Source: Paraburkholderia ribeironis (GTDB lineage Bacteria > Pseudomonadota > Gammaproteobacteria > Burkholderiales > Burkholderiaceae). Taken from it: a stretch of DNA of 59,604 nt. Shown here one piece after another: positions 35,230-43,594 of the stretch (position 1 is the stretch's first letter; each line of letters begins with the position of its first letter). The translations under genes and the position numbers were made by a program. Location: assembly GCF_900019265.1 (NCBI RefSeq), contig NZ_CYGX02000019.1, positions 1 to 59,604 of the forward strand. The letters are read 5' to 3'. The notes beneath the pieces were generated by a model. That model was given only the letters and a program-made list of their open reading frames with translations. It made no database searches and had not been told where the DNA came from.

Positions 35230-35889
35230 TCAGGCGAAGCGGCCGCCTTCGGTGCTGGGATCGTTGCGTGGATCGTCGTCGTCGCGCGCGCTGTCGATGC
35301 GCGGGCGCTTCGGCACACGGCGCGGCTGCGCTTGCGGATCGGTCTGCTGCAGCATCGCATCGTCAGCCGCCGCGGCTCGGGCCGCCGCGACACGCGCGAC
35401 AGCTTCGGCGGTCGCCGCGGCTTCCAGATCGACTTCGGCGGCGAGGGCGGCGGCCAGACCCGCTGGCAACAGCGGCGCGGGCTCCGCCGTCACGGGCTCG
35501 CGCGGCAGACCGCGCGAGGCGGGCGCGGAATCAGCCGCGGCCGCCGAGGGCAGCGAACTCGCCGGGCCGATTGCCGGGGCGTCGGCCGCTGGCGCACCTG
35601 CCTCGTTGTCCCCGCGTGCCTGCAGCGCCACCGGCAGTGCCGAGCGCGCGTGCCGCGTGCCACGCGCCACCCGCTGGAGCGCGGCATTGAGCGCGTCCGG
35701 TGCGCGCGGCGCGCGCAGCCGGTCGACGATGCTGGCCGCTTTCACCTGCTCACTGGTCGCGCCGAAGCTCAGCACCGCGCGCCGCATCAGCTCGCTGACA
35801 CTGATGCCCAGGTTCTCGGCGGTGGCCGTGATTGCGCGCTTCTGCGCGGGTGTGACGAAAACGACGATGCGCTCGCTGGGCTTGTTCAT
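35230..35889 (-). CDS. Ribbon-helix-helix-like protein with Ala/Pro-rich tail
   Basis: A 219-residue protein of unknown function. The first ~60 residues look like a ribbon-helix-helix DNA-binding fold: a strand (RIVVFVTPAQKRAI) and two helices (ATAENLGISVSELMRRAVLSFG). The remainder (about 75-219) is Ala-, Pro- and Arg-rich low-complexity sequence ending in charged DDDDPRNDPSTEGGRFA. I start at the ATG at 35889 because the conserved-looking domain begins there; 43 further upstream codons are arginine-rich filler. It lies divergent from penicillin-binding protein 1A. A DNA-binding role is inferred from the fold only. Confidence 0.65.
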   Translation of the reverse strand: MNKPSERIVVFVTPAQKRAITATAENLGISVSELMRRAVLSFGATSEQVKAASIVDRLRAPRAPDALNAALQRVARGTRHARSALPVALQARGDNEAGAPAADAPAIGPASSLPSAAAADSAPASRGLPREPVTAEPAPLLPAGLAAALAAEVDLEAAATAEAVARVAAARAAAADDAMLQQTDPQAQPRRVPKRPRIDSARDDDDPRNDPSTEGGRFA

Positions 35890-36369
35890 GATCGGCTCGC
35901 ATACTTGTTGGCATTGGCGGGTCAAAGGGCTGGCATACGGCGTCGCGCGCATCGGGGTCGCCGCATGCGCCGCGTCCATCATATGACGAGTTGCACCGAT
36001 GCGGAACGGCCGACGCATGAAAATCGCGTGACATCAACGGGTTGCGGCCTTTCCAGGCGGCTTGTCCTCAGACCTTTCAACATTTTCTGTCGACAACCCG
36101 CGCTGCGCGCACCGCAGACCGCCCGGAACCACCCGCTGGCATCGCGAAAAGGGATTTCTTACAAAAAAACTGTCTTGGAGCGCGCCTGATTTCTTTAAAA
36201 TGCGCTGTTGCGTTGCGCCGGACATGGTTCCAGGCGTGCCGTGCGGCTGGCCGGGGGCAAGCGGTCGCGCGGCGGTTTGCGCCTCAGGCTACGATGCTCG
36301 ACCACGACCCATGCGCGCGCCACGAGCGCGGGCCGAAAGGCGTTCTGTTACGCGCCCACTATTCCATTC
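35890..36369. other. Divergent region between the RHH gene and mrcA
   Basis: The 480 bases hold no supported gene. The right half carries an A-run and TTTAAAAT near 36194-36201, which may be part of the mrcA promoter, with TTGGAG about 16 bases before it. The two promoters of the divergent genes are expected here. Confidence 0.4.
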
Positions 36370-38874
36370 ATGCCAATCATCAAACGACCGCATTCCTCCC
36401 ATTCTCCGGCCGGTGAAGACCGGGACTCGCGCCAACGCACTGCAGGACGCAACGCCGCCTCGCGCGAACCGGGGCCGAGCCGCGGTTCGTTCGGCGCGAC
36501 CATCGCGCTCTGGTTTGCCGGCCTGCTCGCGAGCGTTGCGGTGGTGGGTGCGCTGATCATCGGCTATGCGCTGGTGGTGATGGGGCCGCAACTGCCGTCG
36601 CTCGACGCGTTGACCGACTATCGCCCGAAAGTGCCGCTGCGGGTCTACACCGCGGACCACGTGCTGATCGGCGAGTTCGGCGAGGAGCGGCGCAGCCTCG
36701 TGCGCTTCCAGGACATCCCCGACCAGATGAAGAAAGCGGTGCTCGCGATCGAAGACTATCGCTTCTACGAGCATGGCGGCGTCGACTTCGTGGGCATTCT
36801 GCGCGCCGGCTTTGCCGACCTCACGCACGGCGGCGCGTCGCAGGGCGCCAGCACGATCACGATGCAGGTGGCGCGCAACTTCTTCCTGTCGAGCGAGAAG
36901 ACCTATACGCGCAAGATCTACGAAATGCTGCTCGCGTACAAGATCGAACGCGCGCTGACCAAGGATCAGATTCTCGAGCTGTACATGAACCAGATTTATC
37001 TGGGCGAGCGCGCTTACGGCTTCGCCGCGGCTGCGCGCGTGTATTTCGGCAAGGATCTGAAAGACATCACGCTGGCGCAAGCCGCGATGCTTGCCGGCTT
37101 GCCGAAGGCGCCGTCCGCGTATAACCCGGTGGTCAATCCGAAGCGCGCGAAGATCCGTCAGGAGTACATCCTGAGGCGCATGCTCGAGCTGAAATACATC
37201 AGCCAGGATCAGTACGACGCAGCGGTGAAAGAAGAGATTCACACTCGTAATCCCGGCAACGAATACAGCGTGCACGCCGAGTACATCGCCGAAATGGTCC
37301 GGCAGATGATGTACGCGCAGTACAAGGACGAAACCTACACGCGCGGCCTGAACGTCACCACGACGATCGATTCGGCGGATCAGGACGCCGCGTATCGCGC
37401 GGTGCGCAAGGGCGTGATGGATTACGAGCGGCGCCACGGCTATCGCGGACCGGAAGGCTTCGTGGAACTGCCCGAGCCGGGCGACGACCGCGATCAGACC
37501 ATCGACGACGCGCTCACCGATCACCCGGACAACGGCGAGATCATCGCGGGCGTGGTGACGGACGCGAGTCCGAAGCAGGTGAAGGCGCAGCTGGTGGACG
37601 GCACTCAGGTGACCGTGCGCGGTGACGGTCTGCGCTTCGTCGCCGGTGCACTGAGCGCGCGAGCGGCGGCGTCCACGCGGATCAAGCCGGGCTCGATCGT
37701 GCGTCTGGTCGCCGACGACAAGGGCAACTGGCAGATCACCCAACTGCCGCAGGTGGAAGGCGCGCTCGTGTCGCTCACGCCGCAGGACGGCGCGATCCGC
37801 GCGCTGGTCGGCGGCTTCGACTTCAACAAGAACAAGTTCAATCACATCACGCAGGCGTGGCGTCAGCCGGGTTCGAGCTTCAAGCCGTTCATCTACTCGG
37901 CGGCGCTCGACAAGGGTATCGGACCGGCGACGATCATCAACGACGCGCCGTTGTACTTCCCGGCGAGCACGCCGGGTGGCGATGCGTGGGAGCCGAAGGA
38001 CGACGACCAGCCTGACGGTCCGATGCCGATGCGCCTCGCGTTGCAGAAGTCGAAGAACCTGGTGTCGATCCGCATTCTGTCGTTCATCGGCACCAGGTAC
38101 GCGCAGGACTTCGTCACGCAGCGTTTCGGTTTCGACGCCGACAAGACTCCGCCGTATCTGCCGATGGCGCTCGGTGCGGGGCTCGTTACGCCGCTGCAGT
38201 CGGCGGGCGCGTACTCGGTGTTCGCGAATGGCGGCTACCGGATCAATCCGTATCTGATCAACGAGGTGACCGACGCGCGTGGCGTGCCGCTGTCCAAAGC
38301 GCAGCCGCTGACCGCCGGGCGCGACGCGCCGCGCACGCTCGAGCCGCGTAACGCCTACGTCATGAACAGCCTGCTGCATTCGGTGGCGACGGCCGGCACG
38401 GGCGCGGGCACCAACGTGCTGCATCGTTCCGACCTGCAGGGCAAGACGGGTACCACCAACGATGCGAAGGACGGCTGGTTCGCCGGCTATCAGCAGTCGC
38501 TGGTGGCGGTCGCATGGATGGGTTACGACCAGCCGAAGAGCCTCGGCAGCCGCGAGTTCGGCGCGCAGCTCGCGTTGCCGATCTGGGTCGAGTACATGCA
38601 GCGCGCGCTGCGCGGCGTGCCGCAAACCGAACCGCAACAGCCGGACGGCGTGAGCGTGGTCGACGGCGAACTGTTCTTCACCAACATGACGCCGGGTAAC
38701 GGCTTCGTCGCCAGCATCGGCCTGGATTCCGCCAATCCGATGGCGGGCGTGAGTGGCGACGCGGTCGGCGGCGTTGGCCCGGCGGGTTTGACACCGCCGG
38801 TGGTGCCGCCGCCGAGCGTGTCGTCGAGCGAGAAGAAACAGATCCTGGATCTGTTCGAATCGAACAAGCCTTGA
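36370..38874 (+). CDS. mrcA: Penicillin-binding protein 1A, class A
   Basis: An 834-residue bifunctional peptidoglycan synthase. After a cytoplasmic tail, one membrane helix (about 44-70) is followed by the glycosyltransferase-51 domain with EDYRFYEHGG (catalytic Glu128), QGASTITMQVARN and EIYLNQIYLG-type LYMNQIYLGERAYGF. A linker/OB-like domain (about 390-480) precedes the transpeptidase domain, which has the active-site Ser502 in SSFK, SKN at 561-563 and KTG at 692-694. All catalytic motifs are intact. It polymerises and cross-links peptidoglycan in the periplasm. Start chosen by the family N-terminal layout. Confidence 0.95.
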   Translation: MPIIKRPHSSHSPAGEDRDSRQRTAGRNAASREPGPSRGSFGATIALWFAGLLASVAVVGALIIGYALVVMGPQLPSLDALTDYRPKVPLRVYTADHVLIGEFGEERRSLVRFQDIPDQMKKAVLAIEDYRFYEHGGVDFVGILRAGFADLTHGGASQGASTITMQVARNFFLSSEKTYTRKIYEMLLAYKIERALTKDQILELYMNQIYLGERAYGFAAAARVYFGKDLKDITLAQAAMLAGLPKAPSAYNPVVNPKRAKIRQEYILRRMLELKYISQDQYDAAVKEEIHTRNPGNEYSVHAEYIAEMVRQMMYAQYKDETYTRGLNVTTTIDSADQDAAYRAVRKGVMDYERRHGYRGPEGFVELPEPGDDRDQTIDDALTDHPDNGEIIAGVVTDASPKQVKAQLVDGTQVTVRGDGLRFVAGALSARAAASTRIKPGSIVRLVADDKGNWQITQLPQVEGALVSLTPQDGAIRALVGGFDFNKNKFNHITQAWRQPGSSFKPFIYSAALDKGIGPATIINDAPLYFPASTPGGDAWEPKDDDQPDGPMPMRLALQKSKNLVSIRILSFIGTRYAQDFVTQRFGFDADKTPPYLPMALGAGLVTPLQSAGAYSVFANGGYRINPYLINEVTDARGVPLSKAQPLTAGRDAPRTLEPRNAYVMNSLLHSVATAGTGAGTNVLHRSDLQGKTGTTNDAKDGWFAGYQQSLVAVAWMGYDQPKSLGSREFGAQLALPIWVEYMQRALRGVPQTEPQQPDGVSVVDGELFFTNMTPGNGFVASIGLDSANPMAGVSGDAVGGVGPAGLTPPVVPPPSVSSSEKKQILDLFESNKP

Positions 38875-39049
38875 TGAGCGAGCGTGTGCGGGCTGTGTGG
38901 GCCGCACACGCAAGTTTTGTCTCCAGCACGACGTCTCGCCGCGAGCGGGACGTCTCTCTTCAGGACGCGCAGCGTCCGTACCGCGTCAGCAAAAGTATCT
39001 GATCCCGAATCCATAACGCGCTCAAGCACTTGATCGGAATCTCAAGGCG

Positions 39050-39392
39050 TTATCAACAGGTCTATGAACACATTCTGTGGATAAGGGGCAGCGCGCCGAT
39101 ATGTTCCGCGCCCGACTCGCATCCCTGTGTGCTGCTGCATCCAACCGCACCGGCCTTTACAAAGCGATTCGCTTCAAGCACTTAAGCGCGTAGCCCCGCG
39201 GTTATCAACAGTTCTGTCAACACAAACTGGGGATAACGTTGAGGCATCCCGAGCGCTTCATCGCAAGAACAAGCAGCCACTCGACTCCCGCTGGCTGATT
39301 CCACACCGCTTACCCAAATCCCCGCGCGCTCAATGCGTTAGCCCGCTTGTCAGATAGTTTTCAACAGGCTCTTCAACAAAAACTGGGGATAA
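39050..39392. repeat. Three 35-bp DnaA-box-like elements in a ~154-bp period array
   Basis: Each element is 35 bp, with TTATCAACA or TTTTCAACA at the left and TGTGGATAA or TGGGGATAA at the right. Positions are 39050-39084, 39202-39236 and 39358-39392, 152 and 156 bases apart. The first has a perfect DnaA box on the minus strand (TTATCCACA, 39076-39084); the other ends differ by one or two bases. A fourth copy lies at 43654-43689. This is the main content of the 960-base gap after mrcA; I see no gene in 38875-39285. Confidence 0.8.
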
Positions 39393-39435
39393 GTTAGCTG
39401 TCTTCAGTACGGACTACCAGGTTTAGTTGGGCATG
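39287..39435. repeat. Left direct repeat of the Rhs island
   Basis: A 149-bp stretch from CCCGCTGGCTGATTCC to AGTTGGGCATG that is nearly identical to 43583-43732. It includes the third DnaA-box-like element. The right copy contains the stop codon of the NodT efflux gene; here that gene is absent apart from a trace. Confidence 0.9.
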
Positions 39436-39666
39436 TACGTTTTCGCCGATGACGTCGAGGACGCTGCCGCTTCCACTAGCGGGCAGACGCACGTCTGCCC
39501 ACGACCCGGGATGATCTGAACCTGGGAAGGACGGCTGAGGCAGCAGCGTGAATCGGGCTAGCGCCAACACGAGTCGCACGACGGTGATCGTCAGCACGAC
39601 CAGGCGCCGCGCTGCATCAGCCGATGCAGCGACCAGGCGCGTGCGGAAGCGGGTGCCGTAAATATC
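39436..39666 (-). pseudogene. Decayed remnant of the NodT/RND efflux genes
   Basis: Bases 39436-39480 still resemble the 3' end of the NodT gene (43733-43785). Bases 39481-39666 align with the interior of the RND permease gene at about 46629-46816; shared landmarks are GGCAGACGCACGTC, CACGACGGTGATCG and GAAGCGGGTG. Order and strand are as in the intact operon, with about 2.8 kb missing between the two parts and many substitutions. It is a degenerate partial copy. Confidence 0.75.
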
Positions 39667-39834
39667 CTGACAGGGGTTAGCCGTGTTTTCCTAAGCGCCT
39701 TGCCAATGAGCAGACCGGGTTGTTCGTGCGTTCAAAAGGAAATCGCATTTTTAGGAGTTGTCGGATTGAGGGAGGTGGTGCGCACTCTATAGGGTACTTG
39801 GGAAACAACCACGTACAACCAGTAGGGGATAACA

Positions 39835-42282
39835 ATGAAAAGAACTGGAATTGCTGTCAAAGCGACAGGCCTTGCAACACGCCTGACAGCGGCGTTCATG
39901 TTTCTCATTTTCGCGCCCGGAGCAAACGCCGCCGATTGCTCCTCGCTTTACGCACAGTCCGGCGCGACGCCGGGTACACCCACCTGCAAGCTTGACGTGA
40001 CTGGCAATACGCCAGGTGGTCTGGGCAACTACGCCTGTATCAACGACCTCGCTCAGATCGATCAGTGGTGCAACACCCCAACAACGCCGAACAACAACGC
40101 CACGCCTGACGACTCCTGCCCGGTGGCGGACCCGGTGCTGCCGGCAAAGGGGACGGTCACGCTTTCCGAAGCTGACTATACGAGCGGCGACGCCTCTCCA
40201 CGTGTCTTCAGGCGCATCTATCTATCAAAACCCTATGACGCCTCGCAGGCATTGATGGGGAGCAACTGGATCAACAACTGGCAGCGAAGGATTGATTTGA
40301 GTCGGGTCAACGCGACCGTACCGACCATTGTTGCTTATCGAGGTGCCGAGCAACCTGTGACGTTCAAGTTGATCGGTGGAGCGTGGGTCGTGCCGGGAAA
40401 TCGCGGACTGTCACTGACGAAAGCAGGGGATGGCTACTACTACCTGAAAGACGAGCAACGAGGGACGACAGAAGGCTACTCGGATACCACAGGCATGTTC
40501 TATACCGAGAAGACCCGCACGGGGATGCTCCGCGAAGTTGGATACGACGGGCAGCGGGTCGTGAACATTGGCCAGCGACCGGCTGATAGCACAGCGTGGA
40601 CAGCGCAGAACGGATTGGTGCTCACGCCGGGTTACGACAGTAGCGGCCGCATTACGAGCGTAGTGCCTCCAACCGGGCAAGCCGTACATTATGCCTATGA
40701 CGCGAAGGGCAATCTTGTTTCGGTAAGAGAACCGGATGCCTATGTGCATGAGTATCTGTACGAGGACGCGCGTTTCCCCAATGCGTTGACAGGAGCAAAG
40801 GATGAGTCCGGCTCACGGATCGCAACATGGAGTTACGATGCCAGCGGCCGTGTCGTCTCGGTTACTCATCCCGACACAACGCGCATTACGTCATTGAGCT
40901 ACGGTTCTGGCGGGACGACAGTCAGTGACATGTCCGGCGCCAGCGTGTACACCTTTGAGGCGGCAGACACGTTGCGGCCTCGTTCAATTGCCACACCAGG
41001 CGGCACGGTGTCGCGCATGTGGGATGCAGCAGGCAATCTGCAGCAGAGAGTGACCCCTGACGGAAATATCCAGTACACCTGGGACAGCGCCAACCGGCCA
41101 ACAAAAGCAATTGCAACGGTCGCGGGAAAAAAGGCGGTAACGTCGATCGAATATAACGATGCCAGCTCGTTGCGTCCCCATCTGGTCGCTACACCGGGCA
41201 AGATCCGTACGTTTGTCTATGACGCAAGCGGCAACGTTACAGGTTACACGGAGCGGCAAACGACGGACCTGACGGGCGAACAGGGGATGCAGGCGGTCGG
41301 GACCGGCAGTCAGTTGACGGTCAGTGCACGCTACGATGGAGCAGGTCGTCTTCTGTCGGGCACGATCGTTCAGGATGGCAAAACGATTGAAGACTGGAGC
41401 TACACCTACGACGTAAGGGGCAACATCGCAACGACGCGCGATGCCGTGTCGGGTTGGCAGATGCGGACGCTGGCGCGCAACCCCGACAATCGTCCGGGAA
41501 CGATTGCGAGTAATAGCGGGCAGGCAGGCATTGTTTACGATGTGCGTGGTCGCGTATCGAGTTTTACCTATGATGAGCCGGCAGGCGTGGCGAATGGCGG
41601 ACTCGCCCGCACATTGCAGGTCGTTTATAAGTACGGCCCGAACGGCGCGGTGTTGACGCGCACAGCGAATGTTTCAACGAACGGCGCCTGGTGGAAACCG
41701 ATCAGCGATTCCGAACTGGATGTATGGCTCACCAACTGGTATTTGGGTGATGATCCGGTTTCGCCACCCGCAAACCTCACGGGATCAACGTCTGCGGCTG
41801 TTGCTTCCCCTCCGGCACTCTGCGTCGAGTGCTATATGGCGTGGAAGGCGAAGTTATCGGGAAAGCTTTTTGGTAGTGAGTTGACCGATATACTTCCGAA
41901 GTGGGGCGAGACAACGGAACTGATGCTGAGTGATCAGTCGCAGGTTCCTTATCCGATCCTCGTGCCGGACGTGACGGATTCTGCGAAAAGGTCAGCGCTT
42001 TATAGCACCGTCTTCGGAGCCGGGAATGGTGGTGGGGGAACGGTGAAGTGCAGTGCGAGGGAAGATCGCGAGGATGAATGCTTCGCGCAATACAATGTGC
42101 AGATGTCAATGTGCGATGCGATTGCTTTCCCCAGGGGGGCGCCCGGGATCTCGCGCTATGTAAACAGAAGGCATTTCAAAATTACCAATCCTGCAGGGGG
42201 TATTGATGGCGAATCATCCGCCGTACTGTGTGGTTCTGACCTACATGGAAGATCGTCAAGAGTTTGCCTTGCAAGCAGTTGA
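39835..42282 (+). CDS. Secreted Rhs/YD-repeat protein with frameshifted toxin tail
   Basis: An 815-residue Rhs-family protein. A signal peptide (about 1-32) is followed by a Cys-containing region, then a DUF6531-like start (GSNWINNWQRRIDL near 142-155) and about seven YD repeats (YDSSGR, YDAKGN, YDASGR, WDAAGN, YDASGN, YDGAGR, YDVRGN). It is short for an Rhs protein and lacks the DPxGL core-closing motif. The last ~48 codons follow a G6 run (42134-42139) and appear out of frame. The minus-one frame instead gives ARDLALCKQKAFQNYQSCRGY and a TGA at 42204-42206 that overlaps the next ATG. The natural toxin end is therefore probably 42206, and the annotated tail reads through the immunity gene. 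AGGGG precedes the start. Confidence 0.82.
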   Translation: MKRTGIAVKATGLATRLTAAFMFLIFAPGANAADCSSLYAQSGATPGTPTCKLDVTGNTPGGLGNYACINDLAQIDQWCNTPTTPNNNATPDDSCPVADPVLPAKGTVTLSEADYTSGDASPRVFRRIYLSKPYDASQALMGSNWINNWQRRIDLSRVNATVPTIVAYRGAEQPVTFKLIGGAWVVPGNRGLSLTKAGDGYYYLKDEQRGTTEGYSDTTGMFYTEKTRTGMLREVGYDGQRVVNIGQRPADSTAWTAQNGLVLTPGYDSSGRITSVVPPTGQAVHYAYDAKGNLVSVREPDAYVHEYLYEDARFPNALTGAKDESGSRIATWSYDASGRVVSVTHPDTTRITSLSYGSGGTTVSDMSGASVYTFEAADTLRPRSIATPGGTVSRMWDAAGNLQQRVTPDGNIQYTWDSANRPTKAIATVAGKKAVTSIEYNDASSLRPHLVATPGKIRTFVYDASGNVTGYTERQTTDLTGEQGMQAVGTGSQLTVSARYDGAGRLLSGTIVQDGKTIEDWSYTYDVRGNIATTRDAVSGWQMRTLARNPDNRPGTIASNSGQAGIVYDVRGRVSSFTYDEPAGVANGGLARTLQVVYKYGPNGAVLTRTANVSTNGAWWKPISDSELDVWLTNWYLGDDPVSPPANLTGSTSAAVASPPALCVECYMAWKAKLSGKLFGSELTDILPKWGETTELMLSDQSQVPYPILVPDVTDSAKRSALYSTVFGAGNGGGGTVKCSAREDREDECFAQYNVQMSMCDAIAFPRGAPGISRYVNRRHFKITNPAGGIDGESSAVLCGSDLHGRSSRVCLASS

Positions 42283-42487
42283 TCGAGCTAGGCTGGCGCC
42301 ACTCCTGGCCGGGCAATTCGAAATACCGATCTCGTTGAACGGACACGATTTCAAGCTTGACGACGAATTTGCGCAAGGGCTTGGAGCCACAATGCTGAAT
42401 CTGATAGCTCTGGGCCAGCCCGAAATCAGGCAATACATGACTGTCACGCAAGAGCCAATCGATAGGCCACCGAGCAATTCGGAGTAA
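42206..42487 (+). CDS. Putative immunity protein, copy 1
   Basis: A 93-residue acidic protein of no named family. It is the first of four tandem paralogues sharing HPPY-VVLTY-EDRQ, A-LAPL-AG--E-PI, LDDEFA--LG, and IALGQPEI-QYM-VTQ-PI. Small, soluble and placed directly behind a toxin tail, it fits an immunity protein for the Rhs toxin (inference). The start ATG overlaps the toxin stop of the corrected frame (TGATG) and has AGGGGG in front. It overlaps the out-of-frame end of the Rhs reading frame by 77 bases. Confidence 0.7.
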   Translation: MANHPPYCVVLTYMEDRQEFALQAVDRARLAPLLAGQFEIPISLNGHDFKLDDEFAQGLGATMLNLIALGQPEIRQYMTVTQEPIDRPPSNSE

Positions 42488-42518
42488 CTCATGTAATCCT
42501 GTCCCGCCTGCTCGGTGA

Positions 42519-42653
42519 GCGGGCGAGATTGCGCTTGAACTGGCATTGCGTGTGGGGCCGAGGCCTGTGTGGATCGTGGCGTGCGGGCAGTCGCGTTGTG
42601 CAAGCAGAGGGTATTTCAAATCAATCAAGTGTGCAGAGGGCATTAATGCCTAA
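42519..42653 (+). pseudogene. Orphan toxin C-terminal tail
   Basis: A frame with no start of its own ends in RCASRGYFKSIKCAEGINA and TAA. It resembles the corrected Rhs tail LCKQKAFQNYQSCRGY in its Cys spacing and aromatic/lysine pattern, and it stands in the same place relative to immunity copy 2 (overlapping its ATG). It looks like the leftover tip of an older Rhs toxin. Confidence 0.5.
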
Positions 42654-42906
42654 ACATCCGCCATATTCTGTGGTTCTGACTTATTTCGAAGATCGTCAGG
42701 AGATTGCAGTGCAAGCTATTGATCGAGCCAAATTGGCCCCGGTCGTGGCCGGGAAATTAGAAATGCCAATCCTGCTGGACGAGCACAATTTCAGGCTTGA
42801 TGACGCGTTCGCGCGTCGGCTTGGGGCGCTGATACTCACTGTGATAGCACTGGGGCAGCCTGACATCAAACAATACATGAGCGTTACGCAAGACCCAATC
42901 GGCTAG
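42646..42906 (+). CDS. Putative immunity protein, copy 2
   Basis: An 86-residue paralogue of copy 1 (MPKHPPYSVVLTYFEDRQE start, LDDAFARRLG middle, ALGQPDIKQYMSVTQDPIG end). The ATG at 42646 follows AGAGGG and overlaps the end of the orphan toxin tail. It differs from copy 1 at many positions, as expected if each copy guards against a different toxin tip. Function inferred from context. Confidence 0.65.
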   Translation: MPKHPPYSVVLTYFEDRQEIAVQAIDRAKLAPVVAGKLEMPILLDEHNFRLDDAFARRLGALILTVIALGQPDIKQYMSVTQDPIG

Positions 42907-42990
42907 TCGTCAGCGCAACGAAGCAGCGGACAACCGCCGCCTCTTTTGTATATCGACAGCGCCGAGGGCAATAATGGATAAACATCCGCC

Positions 42991-43296
42991 ATGTTCGTAT
43001 CGAAGGCTAATCATCCGCCGTATTCCGTAGTTGTGACCTACACCGAAAATCCGCAGCAACTGATCATGCAAGCCGTGGATTCAGCCAGGTTGGCACCCAT
43101 TGTGGCCGGAAGTATGGAAGTGCCGTTTTTTTGGGGCGATGACAATTTCGAGTTTGACGACGAACTGGCACGACAGTTGGGAGTAGCAATGCTCAATGTC
43201 ATTGCAGCGGGCCGACCTGGTATCAAACAATGTCTGAACGTCACGCAGCACCCGCTTGACAGGCCGCACAGTGATGAGGATATCGATGGCGATTGA
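42991..43296 (+). CDS. Putative immunity protein, copy 3
   Basis: A 101-residue paralogue (ANHPPYSVVVTYTENPQQ, FDDELARQLGVAMLNVIAAGRPGIKQ). Just upstream, at 42974, an ATG begins a second, out-of-frame copy of the same N-terminus (MDKHPP) that is cut off after six codons. The present gene then starts at an internal ATG with an unusual FVSKA leader, so this looks like a recombination junction between two copies. Its 3' end overlaps the start of copy 4 by 11 bases. Confidence 0.6.
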   Translation: MFVSKANHPPYSVVVTYTENPQQLIMQAVDSARLAPIVAGSMEVPFFWGDDNFEFDDELARQLGVAMLNVIAAGRPGIKQCLNVTQHPLDRPHSDEDIDGD

Positions 43297-43594
43297 TCCA
43301 CCGCGCTCCGTGGTTCTGAACTATGACCAAGATCGTCAACGCATGAATGTGCAGTTAATTGACCCAGTCAAGCTGGCTCCGCTGCTGGCTGGAATATTCG
43401 AGGTACCGATACTGTTAGATGAATTTGAATTCACGCTTGACGATGAATTTGCGTGAAGGCTTGGAGTCGCAATGCTCAATGCGATCGCGCTGGGTCAGCC
43501 CGAAATCAGGCAATACATGACTGTCACCCAAGAGCCAATCGACAGACCGTCGAGCAATTCGGATGGCATGCAGCCCCCAACGCCCGCTGGCTGA
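43286..43594 (+). pseudogene. Putative immunity protein, copy 4, with in-frame stop
   Basis: A fourth paralogue (AIDPPRSVVLNYDQDRQRM, LDDEFA) is interrupted by TGA at 43454-43456 where the others have an arginine or glutamine codon. The frame then continues in full (RLGVAMLNAIALGQPEIRQY, TVTQEPIDRPSSNS) to a TGA at 43592-43594, so a single C-to-T type change explains it. GAGGA precedes the ATG at 43286. The intact part is 57 codons long. Confidence 0.75.

Noticed and set aside
36289..38913. 874-codon open frame antisense to mrcA
   Set aside because: It is a shadow of high-GC codon use; the peptide is Arg/His-rich with no family signs, while the sense strand has all PBP1A motifs.
39050..39392. 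Chromosomal or plasmid replication origin
   Set aside because: There are DnaA-like boxes, but no dnaA, dnaN, rep or parAB genes and no AT-rich unwinding region; I keep the repeat only.
39394..39597. 67-codon minus-strand ORF left of the Rhs gene
   Set aside because: It lies in the decayed NodT/RND remnant and is better explained as a pseudogene fragment.
42133..42140. Programmed minus-one ribosomal frameshift at the G run
   Set aside because: The zero-frame codons (AGG GGG GCG) do not make a standard slippery heptamer; a lost base is simpler.
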